A stretch of DNA of 64,000 bases from Copromyces sp. CBS 386.78 (GCA_030685235.1 MU839098.1:248001-312000), one strand, 5' to 3'; shown: positions 34,691 to 46,943, numbered from the stretch's first letter. Numbers and translations are program-made. Notes: generated from the sequence alone by a model not told the origin.

Positions 34691-37600
34691 GGTTACTACC
34701 GGCAGGGTGACAGAATAGCCCAGCTATGCATTCGATAGGGAAACTTTTGACGGCCGGAGGTGTTGAACAGGTTCAAGAAAGGGTTTTGGATGTGGTTGTG
34801 AGAATGTTATAAGGGGTCCCTGGTTGAAAATTATAGAGATGCAAACAAACTTGGGATGGCACCGGTCGATCAATGCCACAGCAGGCCGGGTATGAAGGTC
34901 CAAGCGGAGTCGGAGATCCGGGACACTAGCGCATGAATGACACCTCAATGTGAATTTTATAGGTTACGTATCACAGATGCTCTCTCTTTTTGGGGGTCCT
35001 GTTGCTCAATTCTGATATTCCGATTGCTTGGTTTACCGACCAGACTAACAGGAATATGTCCAAGTTTGGGACTACCGACAACGGTGTGGTTTGCGCCACC
35101 CACTGGGTATAGGACAGATATTGGACGACAACATAGCCGGGAGATTGATGCGCATGTTGATTGCCCCTGAACCCTTGCCGGGCCTGTTGTATCCTCCCAA
35201 TCTCTTCCGCTGGCGGGCTGTGTGACATGGTGACAACGGTGTAGGATAATCTGATGAGATGAAAGAAGCAAAGTGAAAATGTTTATGGAAAAAGTGAAAC
35301 ACGGATACTGGTCGGAAACTCGGAACCCGTCTCGCCCCTGCCAACATCCAGGACTCGATGACAGGGCAGATTCATTCCTCTTCGGAGGAAAACGAGGGCT
35401 CGCAGTTATTCCGAGCGGGAGGACACGAACCGTGCCGCTTCCGACTTTTCGCAAACTCTTCAGCTGTGTGGGTTGGCGTGCAGTTGCCGTGGGAGTGCAA
35501 GATCAAATCGTTGCTGGTCAATCTTGCAGAAGCTTGGAATTGTAAATTACGCTCGTTAGTGAGATGTAACTTGGACAGGTTTCAAACTTACACTGTGTAT
35601 GAATACGGCTCACAGTGCCAACGTTTCCTGTCGAACTGTCGCCAGGCCCCGGAAGCGAGGGTATTCCCGGCAGGCAATTCCGTCTCGCCCCACATCCCTT
35701 CGTCCAATCATAAGCTTCAACATAACGACACTCCAACGTCTTGCCATCGACCACAGCAAGGACACTCGGCAGTTTCAAAGTCGAGACGAGTCAAAAAGCT
35801 TGATTCAACAACTGCTACCTCCTTGGAAACAATCGTGGTACTCAAAAGGCAAGGCTTGTCATCCGGAGTTCCCGCCCGAACCTGGAGCCCAGAGCCAACA
35901 TGTTTGGTTATTTCGTTATTTCGTTGATTCGTTTCGTTTTTTCCTCCGGCCGGCCATCCATCATCAAGATGTGTGAAGGGGGCCTGGTCTGGCTCTCGTG
36001 AATGAGGGCGGCTCGGCGGGGTGGAGGGCCTAATGAGCTCAGACGACGTCTCGTCTACGACATCAGTGGAAACATGTTCATGTCATGCCTGCTGCACAGA
36101 CTCGAGCCATGACATACGTAGGTATGTGGGAACTGGATTGTACAGACGGCGCGCGTGCTTGCATGTGACAAGCGTTGAAATAAAGCGGTTTTGAGCCGGT
36201 TGAAAAAGAGCCTTGAACGACAAACAGTAGGTACCTGCGTGTGCCGGACGTGAGTAAAGTGGTGGGCAAGTTGGCAACAGTACGGAAGCTTGGAAATGCT
36301 GCCTTACTGCGTTGATTTTCTTTTCAAAAGACCTCGGGAGATTCTCGCTCCAACTTTGGTCCTTGTTGGCACTTGATGCCGTTTGACTGGCTGTTTTTCC
36401 ATGAACGAGTGCTCTCATACTTTGGCTGACTGCTCATCAAGTTGGCTCACGCTCCAAGCCCGGCGTTTGTCGTTTTAAGTTGAAACTTTCATCCGGACTG
36501 AATCTTTTGCTGTGCTTTCACAGAAAAGATCAGCGCAATCTGCAATTGAGTCCACAGGCGACGTCCTTCCTGTACTTCGGGTTTCCATCCGGTCTGGTCT
36601 GAATAGCGGCATTGGGAGTTATGCAACGCCTGTTACTGTCTGCTCGTCTGGTCTGATAATTATGGTGGGAAGCAAAAGCATCGTTGTCAGGTCGGTGGAG
36701 CATGGCGGAGAGAGATGGCCGGTTGCGTCGAGTAGGTACACATGCTAGGGACGAGGAAGTTGCATGCCTGGCTGCCTGGTCTGAAAACAAGCTTTAGTGT
36801 CTGTGCAAAGAAACTTGAATCAAGCAAGCAAGCGACACAGCTGTTATACTGAGTGAAGTTGTCACCTATGCAGTAAATATTCCTTACTTATCTGTTGACA
36901 TGGGAAACAAATCACCTCGGGGCTGTCCAACCGTCACCAAATCGGTGCCAATCCCCTTCAAGATCGAAATTGAGATGTTAGGACAGAGTCATCGCATTCC
37001 CATAAATCGGACATCTCCTTGCTTGGAGGGGTAGATATATCGAGGTGACTGCTGTTGAGGAAGCAGAGACTGTAGCTCACCAAGTATCTCGTGCCCTAGT
37101 GTTCCAGAACCTCCTCCCTACGTCATGTTAAAAAGAGAAGGGGATGCCCAGCCATCGGAGAGCTCTCCGTCTAGTCCGATGTTGATTCTCTTGTGGAGCA
37201 GGGTGCTGTACATCCGGTCTGATGTCTCCTTCTACCGATCGCCATGTACATCCCACTGTTTATCTCGTCTCAGGCTCTGCAGGAGAGTGCGTCCGAACGT
37301 GCTGTAGAAACAAGGTGGATCATCCTTGCACCTGGCTGGGCCGTGGCGACAGGCGGAGGAGGAAGAGGGGGGTCCGTCTGTTGGTTGTATAGTGGTAAAT
37401 TACAACATGTTTGAGTCGCTTTATCAGCTCGTGTCCAAGTGGGGAAACCAACGTGTTTACACTCACTTATCGGGTGTTTCTAGCCTAGACGAGTGGTCAC
37501 AGTTTTCCTGGTTTCTGGCGAAAGGAATAGGTGGAGGTAGTGAAATAACGCAAGCGTGAACCATGGAGGATTGAATTGTTGAATGGATGCTTGCAAAGGA

Positions 37601-39017
37601 GAAGAATCCAGTGATTCAGCCCGGAAATTTGGAATTAAGACAGCATTTGCAACAGTGGTGGGGGACGGCTGCCACAGGTAGGCAGTGAGATTTGTTGGCA
37701 AGGAAGTGGTCGGTTGCACCGAGTTTACTGGTTGGCACCTTCCCTTGCCGTGTGAACACCATGAAATCAGAACCGCTGGAGGTGATCACGATGGGAATCT
37801 CGAAGTGATGATAGCCACTTCCCGGCTGGTGCTAAGTAATGGGAATGCAGCCACACAGATGGATTGTGACCGGACAAATGACACCGTCATCATGAGCACT
37901 AACTAATCTCACGCACTAAGATCTTTAATGTTTACCAGGTCCATTATCTCTATCTAGGTATCCTAGCTACCATGCATTTTCTTTCTTTTCCATCCATGCT
38001 TTCCAGCATCCCCTGAAAGTGAGATGATCCTCCTCCTCTATGAAAGAACCGGTCGCAGCTATACAAACGCGCGCGCAAACCGACATGCCTGAAGAGCACT
38101 AACATCGAGACAATCAAGGAAATTATGTAAAGCCAAAAGACAGGAAAACTAGAAGAAAAGTGGTTCGTCGTCTATCGTAAAAGTCATACCTCATGAAAGG
38201 ATGCAACGAAACGCAATAAAGCAAGTGGTTGAGGTGCTGAAGATGAACTGATGATGTCCCCTTTTTCCTTCTTTCCTTCTTCCTCGCTATGACCCTTGTG
38301 TGCAACCTTCCTGTTCCTTCTTTTCCTTTCCTCCAAAAAGGGTTGTCCACACCCAAGCTGTTGAGGCCCGGAATGTGGCGTGCTGTTTTTTTGTGATTGT
38401 TTTGTGTTTTTCTTTCGTTCCAAAATTTCCTTTCCTTCCTTTGCGCTTCATGTTCTTGCGCGCTCGTTTCCCTTCGTTTACTGAATGAATCGATCTGACC
38501 AGACAGATTCTTTCACCCTTGCTTTCCTTCGTGGTTGAAATCGCACTATTTGTATCCTGGCTGATAGCCAGGATTCTGTTCTCTTCCTTTTCCCTTCCTT
38601 TTTTCGTTCCGTTCCTTCCGATGATGACCATTGTCATCCCTTGTGTGAAAACTGCCATTGAGCCGATGTGTCTTTGTTAAAGACTTTTTCTCTTGAAAGA
38701 AAATCGATGTGGCACTTCCCTGATGTTGTTCGTAGCCGGGTAGTGTGAATGCCGTAGCATCCTCAAACCATGCGTGGTATGACCGATGAAGAGCAATACT
38801 GTGGAAAACGAAAATGATAACCGGTGGAAGAGAGCCAACTGGTGTTACCGAAAATGCATATTATGAAGGACCTCCTGAGTCCCGCCTGAGCCGAAGACTA
38901 TGCATGAAAGAAAAAAAAGCAAAACGCCTTGCTCCCTATAACATGCTCTCTGGTGTTTTCGCTGATGCTGACGCTGATGCTGTTGCTATTTCGGTAATGT
39001 TCCAAGACGCTTTCGTC
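34691..39017. other. 4.3-kb gene-poor region
   Basis: Between the P450 start and the 3' end of the next minus-strand gene. Normal composition, no RIP signature. The longest frame (35358-35927 +, 189 residues, ATG start) has no recognisable domain, uneven composition and no splice partners, so I do not call it. 38170-38700 is pyrimidine-rich on the + strand and probably 3' UTR of the following gene. Confidence 0.4.
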
Positions 39018-40808
39018 TTAGTAGCGGTTGGGATAACTGCCAGACGAGTAGTCCGGGTATCCAGGACCTTGGATGGGGTCAGACGACCCACTTGCAGGCT
39101 CGTACTTGGGACGTACACTATCCTGGAAGTTGGTGAGGATAGAGGCCGCATGCGAAGCAGTGATGGGAGGGCCAGCGGTGTACTGGTTGTTCGCCTCGGA
39201 GAACGTGCGACGGGGCTCATATGTGGGCTGGGAAGTGCGGTAAGCAGCAATGGTCTCCCTTCTCTGTGAAACGGGCTGGTAGAAGGAGTTGTCGTTCTGG
39301 AGCATGGGGTTCAAGCTGGCTCCGGACGAGGACATGCTGCCGCTGTTGCTGGTGCCCAAGCCGCCGGGGGCGCTGTAACTGGGGGTGATTCCGGGATAGC
39401 TGGGGTTGATATAACCGCGGCCGGAACCGATGGGGGCAAGAGTGTTACCGCTGTAGGTGGCGGATGTGTTGTTCTGGAGTCCATTGCTGACCGAGTTGCT
39501 AGACTGATAGTAGCTGGACGGGGCTTGACGATAGCTGGGAGTCCAGTCAGATCTGTTAAGGCTGGGAGAGGAGACATCGGCCTGGCGATCAGCATACGAC
39601 CTGTCGTTGTAGTCGTTGTAGCCGTTGTAGCCGTTGCCGTAGGGAGAAGAATAATAGGGACCATGAGAGTTATGGGCCGGCCAGTTGGATCTGCTGGGGC
39701 TGGGGGAAGGGAGGTTGTTGTGACCTCCGGCAAACTGCCTGTCGTCGTAGCCGTAAGCGGAACGTTGTTGATGCGGGTAGCGATAGATCGAGTCGTCCGA
39801 GTCGGTGCCGGGAGTGGCCTGCTTGAGGCGCTTCTCAGGAGTGCTCATGTTTCCCGTGTTGGCCTTCTTCTTGCCGGCCTTCTCCTTGCGTTCCTTCTCG
39901 AGGCTTTCATCAGTACCATCATACTCGGGAAGAATCTCAACGTCGGGAAGGCCATGAGAGGGATGGCCGGCGCTGAGGGCCTCCTCCAGAGGGGCCTTGA
40001 AATGCTCCTCAATGATGTCGATGATCTGGACCGACGAGTAGACACGATCGCAGAGCCTGAGAAGAGCAGGCGCGACCCTAGAGGTGGGAAGGAAGTCGAG
40101 TTCATCGAGATCGTCGTCATACTCCTCGCGCGGCCGCTTCTTGTCCCTCTGGAGGCGTGCCTTCTCACGGGCCTTGCTGGCCTCTTCCTGACGCTGTTGC
40201 TCGCGCTTACGGGGAACGAGCTTCCATCCGTTCAGAAGTCCTCCCTTCTGGTGCGGGTTCTCCCGATGGCTGATATCGGACCAGATTTGGGCTCGGACGA
40301 TTGTGCCGACGATGAGATTGCACTGATCAAGAGAGTATTCGGCCAAGTTGCGGTAACGAGCCCGCTGGTAATGCTTGCGGCACAGGTTGCACCAAACACG
40401 ATCAGGCATTTGTCTCGTTGCCTTCTTGTTGCGCCCGAAAAACTGAGATACGGCTTTGCGAGGAGGCGCATTGGTGTTGCACTTGCTTGTGTGATAGCAA
40501 CGAGTGCCGCCACGGCGAAGGTCGGCCTCCAGAGCGAGGCGATCCGTCCGATCTTCTTCGGTTCGAGGGTCCAAATACCTGGGGGCTCTAGTCACCCAAT
40601 CAAGATCCAAATCTTGACCATCTTCCTCGACGCTGGCATTGTCGGCCGCAGGCGAAGACGAAGACGGGTCAGCGATGGGCGTGTTGCTAATCGAGTTCTC
40701 CATGCGACGGTTGTGTCGCATGCTGCGAGTGTGAGGGGGGGTGGGCAATTGTTGAGACCAAGTCGAGCCCTCCTGGGGTGACTGGGGTTTGACGCGAGAC
40801 GGCGCCAT
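39018..40808 (-). CDS. Putative zinc-binding regulator with low-complexity C-terminus
   Basis: Single coding exon of 596 residues; ATG at 40808 (MAPSRVKPQS). The frame is open upstream to 40871 without an ATG, and an acceptor-like CATGTAG there suggests a 5' UTR intron. Residues ~65-170 form the likely folded domain: WVTRAPRYLDPRTEEDR, then RCYHTSKCN (Cys104, His106, Cys110) and WCNLCRKHYQRARYRN (Cys140, Cys143, His146), which could bind one zinc; many Arg/Lys around it would suit nucleic-acid binding. A basic RDKKRPREE stretch may be an NLS. From about residue 345 the chain is rich in Tyr, Asn, Ser, Gly, Gln and Pro (NGYNGYNDYNDRSYADR), a prion-like tail seen in transcription and RNA-binding proteins. 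I cannot name the family; a transcriptional or post-transcriptional regulator is inference. Confidence 0.8.
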   Translation of the reverse strand: MAPSRVKPQSPQEGSTWSQQLPTPPHTRSMRHNRRMENSISNTPIADPSSSSPAADNASVEEDGQDLDLDWVTRAPRYLDPRTEEDRTDRLALEADLRRGGTRCYHTSKCNTNAPPRKAVSQFFGRNKKATRQMPDRVWCNLCRKHYQRARYRNLAEYSLDQCNLIVGTIVRAQIWSDISHRENPHQKGGLLNGWKLVPRKREQQRQEEASKAREKARLQRDKKRPREEYDDDLDELDFLPTSRVAPALLRLCDRVYSSVQIIDIIEEHFKAPLEEALSAGHPSHGLPDVEILPEYDGTDESLEKERKEKAGKKKANTGNMSTPEKRLKQATPGTDSDDSIYRYPHQQRSAYGYDDRQFAGGHNNLPSPSPSRSNWPAHNSHGPYYSSPYGNGYNGYNDYNDRSYADRQADVSSPSLNRSDWTPSYRQAPSSYYQSSNSVSNGLQNNTSATYSGNTLAPIGSGRGYINPSYPGITPSYSAPGGLGTSNSGSMSSSGASLNPMLQNDNSFYQPVSQRRETIAAYRTSQPTYEPRRTFSEANNQYTAGPPITASHAASILTNFQDSVRPKYEPASGSSDPIQGPGYPDYSSGSYPNRY

Positions 40809-41529
40809 GCTCAGAGAGCTTAGGTCAAGGCCAAGCGAGTATCCGGAAGAACGACTACATGAAGTACGCAAGATGGTTAGCAGCTATCCTGGGTATGGTA
40901 AAGATGGGTGGTAATGATGGGATGTACCCGCTCAAACTAGACCGAGATCAGAAAGATGAAGCGTGCAGATGCTGATCTGCAAGCAGGAAGCCAATGTGCA
41001 GCTGTGGTGCTTGGTGTAGAAGCGACGAGTCTGGTCTCGAGATGGGAAGAGCCTCAAATTTGCGCCGATGTTGTTAGGATCGGCAAAATAATTCGAGTCG
41101 AGTTGGGTTGAAGGAGGAGGGATGAGGAAAACTTGAGGGGGGGAAAGCCAAATTTATGGGGCAGAGTGTGCACTTTGCACCGTTGTTTTTGGCAGCTTCA
41201 CACTTCTGCGCTCGAGGTCAGAGGGCTCACAGTTTTGCTATTGTGAAGGCCAGGTCGGGATGGAAGCGAATGATCTCAATAAGTGACCCTTATTGAGCAA
41301 ACGAACGAGGCGGGACCTGACCAGTTGTGGGAGTCTAGGTTTCCACCCTGCGCGCAATTCACCGCCCAACTGCCCCGTTACCTGGCCGACTGACGATAGC
41401 ATGCCCGGGCCGACAGTGATAGATTGCTGCCGGCCGGCTAGTTGAAGGAACCTGAACAGCGTATTTCAACCGGTGAAGGGGAAAGGGGCCCAAGTGTCGC
41501 TTGCAAATACCACTGCCAAGGCGAGATAA
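40809..41529. other. Intergenic region upstream of the putative regulator
   Basis: About 720 bp; probably promoter and 5' UTR (with a possible intron ending at 40859) of the minus-strand gene at 39018-40808, and the 3' flank of the small gene beyond. No other feature supported. Confidence 0.45.
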
Positions 41530-42131
41530 TCATCCTTTGCCAGTCACTCGCTCGAGGTCTGGCATTGGTCGCTCGAACCATCTGGACTTCCATCCCATAT
41601 CTTCCTCCGCCCACGTCGACAGCGGCATGCAAGCAGCTGTCGCATCATGCTGCAGATAAGGGGCCACGGTCACAGACGGGAGAAGCCAACATGTTGTCGA
41701 GACGCAAACAGGGGGAAAGCAACAGAAGCATCGCAATCGGCAAGATGAGATGAACCCTCACCACATACGTTTGATTGTTGACCCCGAAGGTTTGAGGGGC
41801 CATGGTGTAGTTTGTACCCTCGTACGTCATACCGGGTTGGTCACCATGCCCGCCGGTAGCATAGTATGCGGTCTCGAATTGGCGCGGCACATTGAATCCA
41901 ACGGGACGCCGGAAAGCGAACTCGGAAGTAGAGGGGCTGGTGTACAGTCAGCAGCCAATCTCTGCCAAAGTCAAGATGGCAAGCTACTTACCGATAAGAG
42001 TGTTGGGTGCCCGATGTGCCTGATGTATGAATTTCAGGATTTCTGCGGCAGTCAGATTGCCCCGACTGGGGCGTAGTCGTCGAGTTGACGACGTTGCGAA
42101 TGCTCATGTTGAAGTTTTGCCGGCTATCCAT
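41530..42131 (-). CDS. Hypothetical small protein (three-exon model)
   Basis: Proposed exons 42131-41992, 41936-41762, 41649-41530 give 144 residues. Intron 1 (41937-41991, 55 bp) has GTAAGT, a GCTGACTG branch and CCAG, and the frame continues cleanly across it. Intron 2 (41650-41761, 112 bp) is less certain: donor GTGAGG is used here, but GTATGT seven bases upstream is an alternative that would give a different short C-terminus. The product starts [16 protein letters not shown], has a Gly/Tyr-rich middle ([20 protein letters not shown]), and with the preferred splice ends in an acidic/aromatic segment ([20 protein letters not shown]). No domain recognised; no signal peptide or membrane span. 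The model rests on splice signals and the coding look of exons 2 and 3 only. Confidence 0.45.
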
Positions 42132-43970
42132 TTTGTACCTATGGATAGTTGACCGAGGACGATGCAAGAGACTCTTTGCATATGTGTGTGCCCGCGACAA
42201 TAACGATGCCAGTAGTGTCTATGACTACGGGCTAGCGATACCTGGTTATGATATTGATGTTTGTATCGGCAAGGTTGTTAAAAAGATCCCCAAGAGATCT
42301 TGCTTGGCTCAGTACCCAAGAGAAATAGCCTTTTTGAGGAGATGGTCCGAGTTTGTCTTGGAGGCAAGGCGAAGAAGGTTGGGACCGAGGTAAGGATGAA
42401 ATGAGAATGGAAGAAATATGAGACGGAGAGCTCATCCAACAAAGCAGATTAAGACGATGTGCCAGCACATACTCAAAAGGGCATGACCCATTCCAAGACG
42501 AGAGACACGATTGAAAGAGAGGAAAGGTGTCGCGAACAGGAGAAAAAAAGCAGAGGCAGTTGCATCACCCTCAGCACCCCTGTGGACTGAAAGTACCTAT
42601 GCATGGTTTTACGGCGGCGGTCTTGCCAGTGTATTCGTGACAATGCCATTGTAAGGAAGGGGGATTACGCAGCATTTGATGGGTATCAGTGGAAGTACTG
42701 TGTGTAAAATACGCTCGACTCCGTGCAAGGCGCGGGGGTGCAAAGATAAACATTCATGATGCTTGCATGAACCCCATACCCCCCACTCCATGAATGACGC
42801 AAGACCAAAGGAGTTACGATAACTCTGTGAAGAGGTCGTCTTCGTGTGTTGATGTGTCCATTGATGAACGATGGTGCTAAGCCTACTAAGCCCTTGCTGC
42901 TCTTACGAGGAAAGAGAGCTTTCAGGCCGTGAGGACATTCAGGCACCTACAGTTCGGGTGCTTCATCCCGTCTGCTGCAGCACAAAGATAGTATATTACA
43001 GGCAGAGTTGGGATGTCTGCACGAGGAGATCTGCGTGCCGCCTGCCCGTCCGGTGTTGATGGAATGGCCCTGGCTTAACCGGGTAGGAGACGCAGTCGGA
43101 GTACATCGAACTGCGTTAACAAAAGTTTGTCATTTCAAGGCCGAGATTTTTGTGACAATATCAAGCCCTTGCAAACAAGTAAAGCTTTCGAGGTTGAACC
43201 CAGCCGGAAACACAGCCAGTCTACCGGCAATGGTTTCAATAACAACGGGAAGCAAACTTGTCGTTTCTGGAGAGGGTTAGAGCAATACCAGGGCGGCGTC
43301 ATCCCGGTAAAACACATATGCGGGATGTGACTTTCGTCAATGAACCATTCTGCCAGTCCATAACCATACCTTTGGAAGGAAAGTTGCCCGGTTCAAGCTC
43401 GAGTGTCGTCGTCGAGTGGAGTTAAACTCGATGTTCGAAACGGGCCGGACTTACACCAGCCAGGAGACCAATCATCTTCCATCTAACGAGGAATAAGTGG
43501 ATCTCGCGCTCAGGGTCCTGAAAGTCTATTCTGGGTGTTAACAGATTCGTGCCTGGTTATGCATACAGATCTGTTAGTGACTCTCTCTAACTTTGCGTAG
43601 CTTGCGATATCGCTGAACAACGACGAAAAGTGTATGGTGAGGTTTGCAACACATTGCGGGTTTGATAAATTTCCATAATCCTACAAACTTCTCTCTGGGT
43701 GATGCTTGGAGAAGCTTATTCCTTTTCGTTGACTTCGTCGTCCTGTTGGTTGGTACAGGTCACCCTCCGATGTGAGTAGTCCCCGTGACGGACGCTTTCA
43801 CTGTGTTGTGTAACGCGAAATGTTCGTCTTCCCGGGCCTTCGATATCCCACAACATCAGAAGCCTGATACCTAATGTAAGAATTCGCGAGAGCTATTTTC
43901 GAATCCCAGACTCTATCTAGATCTGCCCAGAAGCGAGGATGCTGCCACAGGATTAGCCAGAGCACACGGG

Positions 43971-44026
43971 TAAATCCCATAGGGGTGCCAACGACAGATG
44001 GGTCTAGGGCACCTCTATGGGATTTA
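43971..44026. repeat. Perfectly pairing hairpin, 19-bp stem, 18-nt loop
   Basis: Arm 1 is 43971-43989, arm 2 is 44008-44026; they are reverse complements except one position that would be a G-U pair if transcribed from the + strand. Stem begins TAAATCCCATAGGGGTGCC. It is not followed by a T tract, so it is not a simple terminator. It could be a tiny palindromic element, a structured RNA or a small-RNA precursor. Confidence 0.8.
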
Positions 44027-44123
44027 GATTGAGTAGAGAGACCATACAGTCAGCGTTGACCGGCTAGTACAGAAGGAGAAGTGAAAGGAGAAATGGTATG
44101 GGGGGAAAATAAAACAAACTTAC

Positions 44124-44277
44124 CTAGTTGTAAATCATGTAGCCCATGCCATTGTACCAATTCCAAAACTGAGAGAACGTTATTCAACTGCTGCGGTGGT
44201 TGCACAATGACCGTCGCTGGACCGAGGACCAAGATAAGAAATACCATGATTATGTGATCCTTTAAGGAACCCGCCAT
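44124..44277 (-). CDS. Possible micro-gene (very uncertain)
   Basis: From ATG 44277 (MAGSLKDHII) the unspliced frame reads 75 residues with a hydrophobic stretch (MVFLILVLGPATVIV). Alternatively a 76-bp intron 44169-44244 (weak donor GTATTT, acceptor TCTCAG) joins it to FWNWYNGMGYMIYN and a stop at 44124, giving 25 residues. Neither product is recognised. Listed because the terminal aromatic peptide has an unusual, non-random look. Confidence 0.15.
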
Positions 44278-44424
44278 GGCAATAAAAGTAGAACATTACA
44301 AGCCTAATCCAGACTAAACTCCTGCATGAAACTCCATTGGCCCAAATTTCCCAAAGGTCATCACAGATCCGTCATCATATAATTGACACTTAGAACACCA
44401 TCTGCCCATTCCCAACCCCCTCAC

Positions 44425-45914
44425 TCACTCCTCCTTCGCCTTCTTAGCCTCTGGAGCACCCTCCTCGGCCGGCGCAGCCTCACCCTCAGCCTTCCTCTTC
44501 CTCTTGACCAGCCCCGTCAAATCATTCGCCTTCTCCTTGACCTCCTCAGCCACCTTCAGACTCTCTCCATCCTTAGCAGCGGAACTTCCCGACACCGGGG
44601 CCGCGATGCCAAGTGCCTCGTTGATATCAATAGGCGGCTTCCTCAGATCCACCAGCCTCTGCTCCATATCCGCAATCACCTCCTTCACGTCCACAATCTG
44701 CCTGCGCGTGGCGTCGTTGTCCTCGACGTTGTGCGTGCTGGCCAGCTCGACCTCCTTGTTTTGGAGCTTGAGCTTGGTAGAGGCGATGGCGGCTTCGAGT
44801 TCGGTAGCGGCTTCGTCGCGGAGCGCTTGGTCTACTACGCCAGCTCCGGCTTTGTCTGAAGGCCCGGTGGAGTCGTCGTCGGAAGACTTGGTCACGGAGG
44901 CGAACTCGAGCGCGAGAGAGAGCTTGAAGTGCGCTTCGGCGATGATTTCGGAGTCTTGGGTGTAGAGTTGTTGCTTGTATTTGAGGGAGGCGCGGGAGTC
45001 AGTGATGGCTGCTGGGTATCTGTGAGGGTTGTTGTTAGTGGCGGTTGAGGTGGGGAGCGGGGAAGAGCAATTGCTTACCTTTCGTTCTCGAGGGAGATCT
45101 CTGCCAAGAGGTCGTGAAGATCGCCTAGGCGCTCCTTGATGTGCTTGATCAGAGGCGATGGCTCGGTAGTGGTAGCAGCCTCCTCGCCTTCCTTCTCCTT
45201 GCCCTTTCCTTCTTCTACTTGGGGCTTCTCTTCAGCTTCTAGTGTTGCGAGCTTCTTCTCAAAGAGAACGCGCGCAAGGTCGAGGACTTGGAAGGCCACG
45301 GCAAGATCGTCGTCGTCTTCGTCTTCTTCCTCTTCCTCCTCGGCGTCATCACCTTCCTCCTCCTCCTCCTCATCCGAGTCGTCAAAGTTTTCATCGCCCT
45401 CAAAGTGGAAGAGCGGCTTCTTTTCCGGATTGGGCTCATCCTTGTGGGCAATCTCCTTGGCCGCCTCGACGATGGAAGCTTGCGCGCCCTTAGTCGCCTG
45501 CTCTACCGCGTCTTTGATCAAGGATGATGATCCTTCTCTGTTTGCTTCCGATGGTGTCTCAACAGCAGCCCTCTTCTGCTTCTTGGACTTGGCGGCCTTC
45601 TTCTCGGGTTTGGGCTCGGGCGCGCGGCCACCAAGAACGTCGCTCTTGCTTTGGCCGACCTTGAAGAGGGCGCGGCCGTAGAGGAAGAGGATCTCGGCGT
45701 TGTCGGGGTTCATCTCGCCGTTCATCTCGGCCTGCATCTCGGCGGCCTGGGCGTACAGCTCGGCGGCCTCATCGTAGTTCTTTTGCGCGTACCGGGCGGC
45801 GGCCTGGGCGGACAGGTCGGCGAGGGTGACCTTGAGGGATTGCGCAGCTTGCTCGGCGTTGAGCTCGACGACCGGGGTCGCGGTGCCGCTTGCGGCGGGA
45901 GTGGGTGTTGGCAT
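44425..45914 (-). CDS. NASP/Sim3/Hif1-type histone chaperone (SHNi-TPR protein)
   Basis: Nuclear chaperone that binds histone H3-H4 (CENP-A loading factor Sim3 in fission yeast). Two exons, 45914-45079 and 45019-44425, 59-bp intron; 476 residues. ATG at 45914 (MPTPTPAASG); the frame runs further upstream only without ATG. TPR-like helices: SAQAAARYAQKNYDEAAELY and NAEILFLYGRALFKVG near residues 30-85. A long Asp/Glu block (about 185-215) interrupts the TPRs, the diagnostic feature of NASP proteins. TPR helices then resume (AVAFQVLDLARVLFEK; HDLLAEISLENER, spliced to YPAAITDSRASLKYKQQL; AEAHFKLSLALEFA), then a coiled-coil segment and a basic tail VKRKRKAEGEA serving as probable NLS. The intron falls between the helices of the SHNi-TPR, and the join restores the repeat. 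Divergent from the PPCDC gene. Confidence 0.9.
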
Positions 45915-46943
45915 TGCGATATGTGGTTTGTGTTTCTGGTAATTGATGATTGATTTGCGACAGAGGCAGTGTCTCGATTCCGAGATTGTAATTTTGATTT
46001 GATGAAGAAGTGCCCTGGATGAAAAACTCAATGAATAAGAGAAAGAAGCTTCCTTCCTTTTAGGACGCCCTAGAGAGCTTCACAGAGGTTCAGAAGCTGT
46101 GACGCGATGGAGATCAGTCCACCGCAGGAACGCGTCTGATTGGCTAATGGCGTTGTAAGGTGAGTGAATGTCCATGTTCATTGGCTGTTTTCAGCCTTTC
46201 CAACTGACTGAGTGGAAATGTGGGGCGCGAGAGCAAACAGCAGACCAACAGCAGACGGCAATCGTGATCAATGGCAAGAGCTGTTGCTCCCTGGTGCTGT
46301 TGGGGAAATCTCGAACTTAATATTAGAATTAAATGATCACTTAGTTGACACTAGTATCTCTTTCAATTGCCAAAACTGATGTTGGCGTTGGAAACATCTG
46401 GTGCTCCAACATCAGTCTAGCCGGAAGCTGCAAGTCAAAAAAGCCAGGGTTAGGGCCATGACGTAGGTTAGCTCCTTTTGTCAGGCACTCTTATTCCTCC
46501 CGCTCCTGCTTCGAACAGCCCCTCAACTCATTTCTTTGCTACATATCTCCAGCCTCGTTCAGCCTGGTCACTCCGGTCTTTCTCCAAAAAGCGCAAGAGT
46601 GTATCTCCATCGCAAAACGGTGGGCGAATCTTCCAAGGAGTCTACTAGCGCGCTGCAGCTCGTTTTCACGTTATCAAGGTTGGTCCACTAACCCGTCTAC
46701 ATTACCTGGTTTCCGGTGAGTCTCGTAATTTTGTGCTGCGTTCTTGTGTGCGTGCGGCTTGTACCTTGGAAAGTCAGCGGGGATTTCCAATGGGGGTGAT
46801 TAATTGGTCTCGGGTCTTCACTTTGTCGCTCATGTGTCGCTGTCGTGGTTGTAAAAGCCCGGTCTAATATCTATAGGTTACTGCCGTCTCAGACAACCCA
46901 ATAAACACACATTCACAACATCAACCTATTCAAAGTCCTCCAG
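45915..46943. promoter_or_regulatory. Divergent upstream region (histone chaperone / PPCDC)
   Basis: 1.03 kb between divergent start codons. A probable 5' UTR intron of the PPCDC gene lies at 46716-46876 (GTGAGT donor, CTATAG acceptor, TCTAATAT branch). No other feature supported. Confidence 0.5.

Larger units (their letters stand above)
42132..44424. other. 2.3-kb region without a firm gene
   Basis: Upstream of the small hypothetical gene and downstream of the histone chaperone gene. It holds the inverted repeat at 43971-44026 and short frames of doubtful status (see 44124-44277). No tRNA or 5S rRNA recognised. Confidence 0.4.

Noticed and set aside
35358..35927. 189-codon ATG-initiated + strand frame
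   Set aside because: No recognisable domain, uneven composition and no splice partners in a gene-poor stretch; chance open frame cannot be excluded.
39525..40781. 418-codon + strand frame opposite the putative zinc-binding regulator
   Set aside because: Val/Arg/Gly-rich shadow with no start context or domain; the minus-strand frame has the better coding look.
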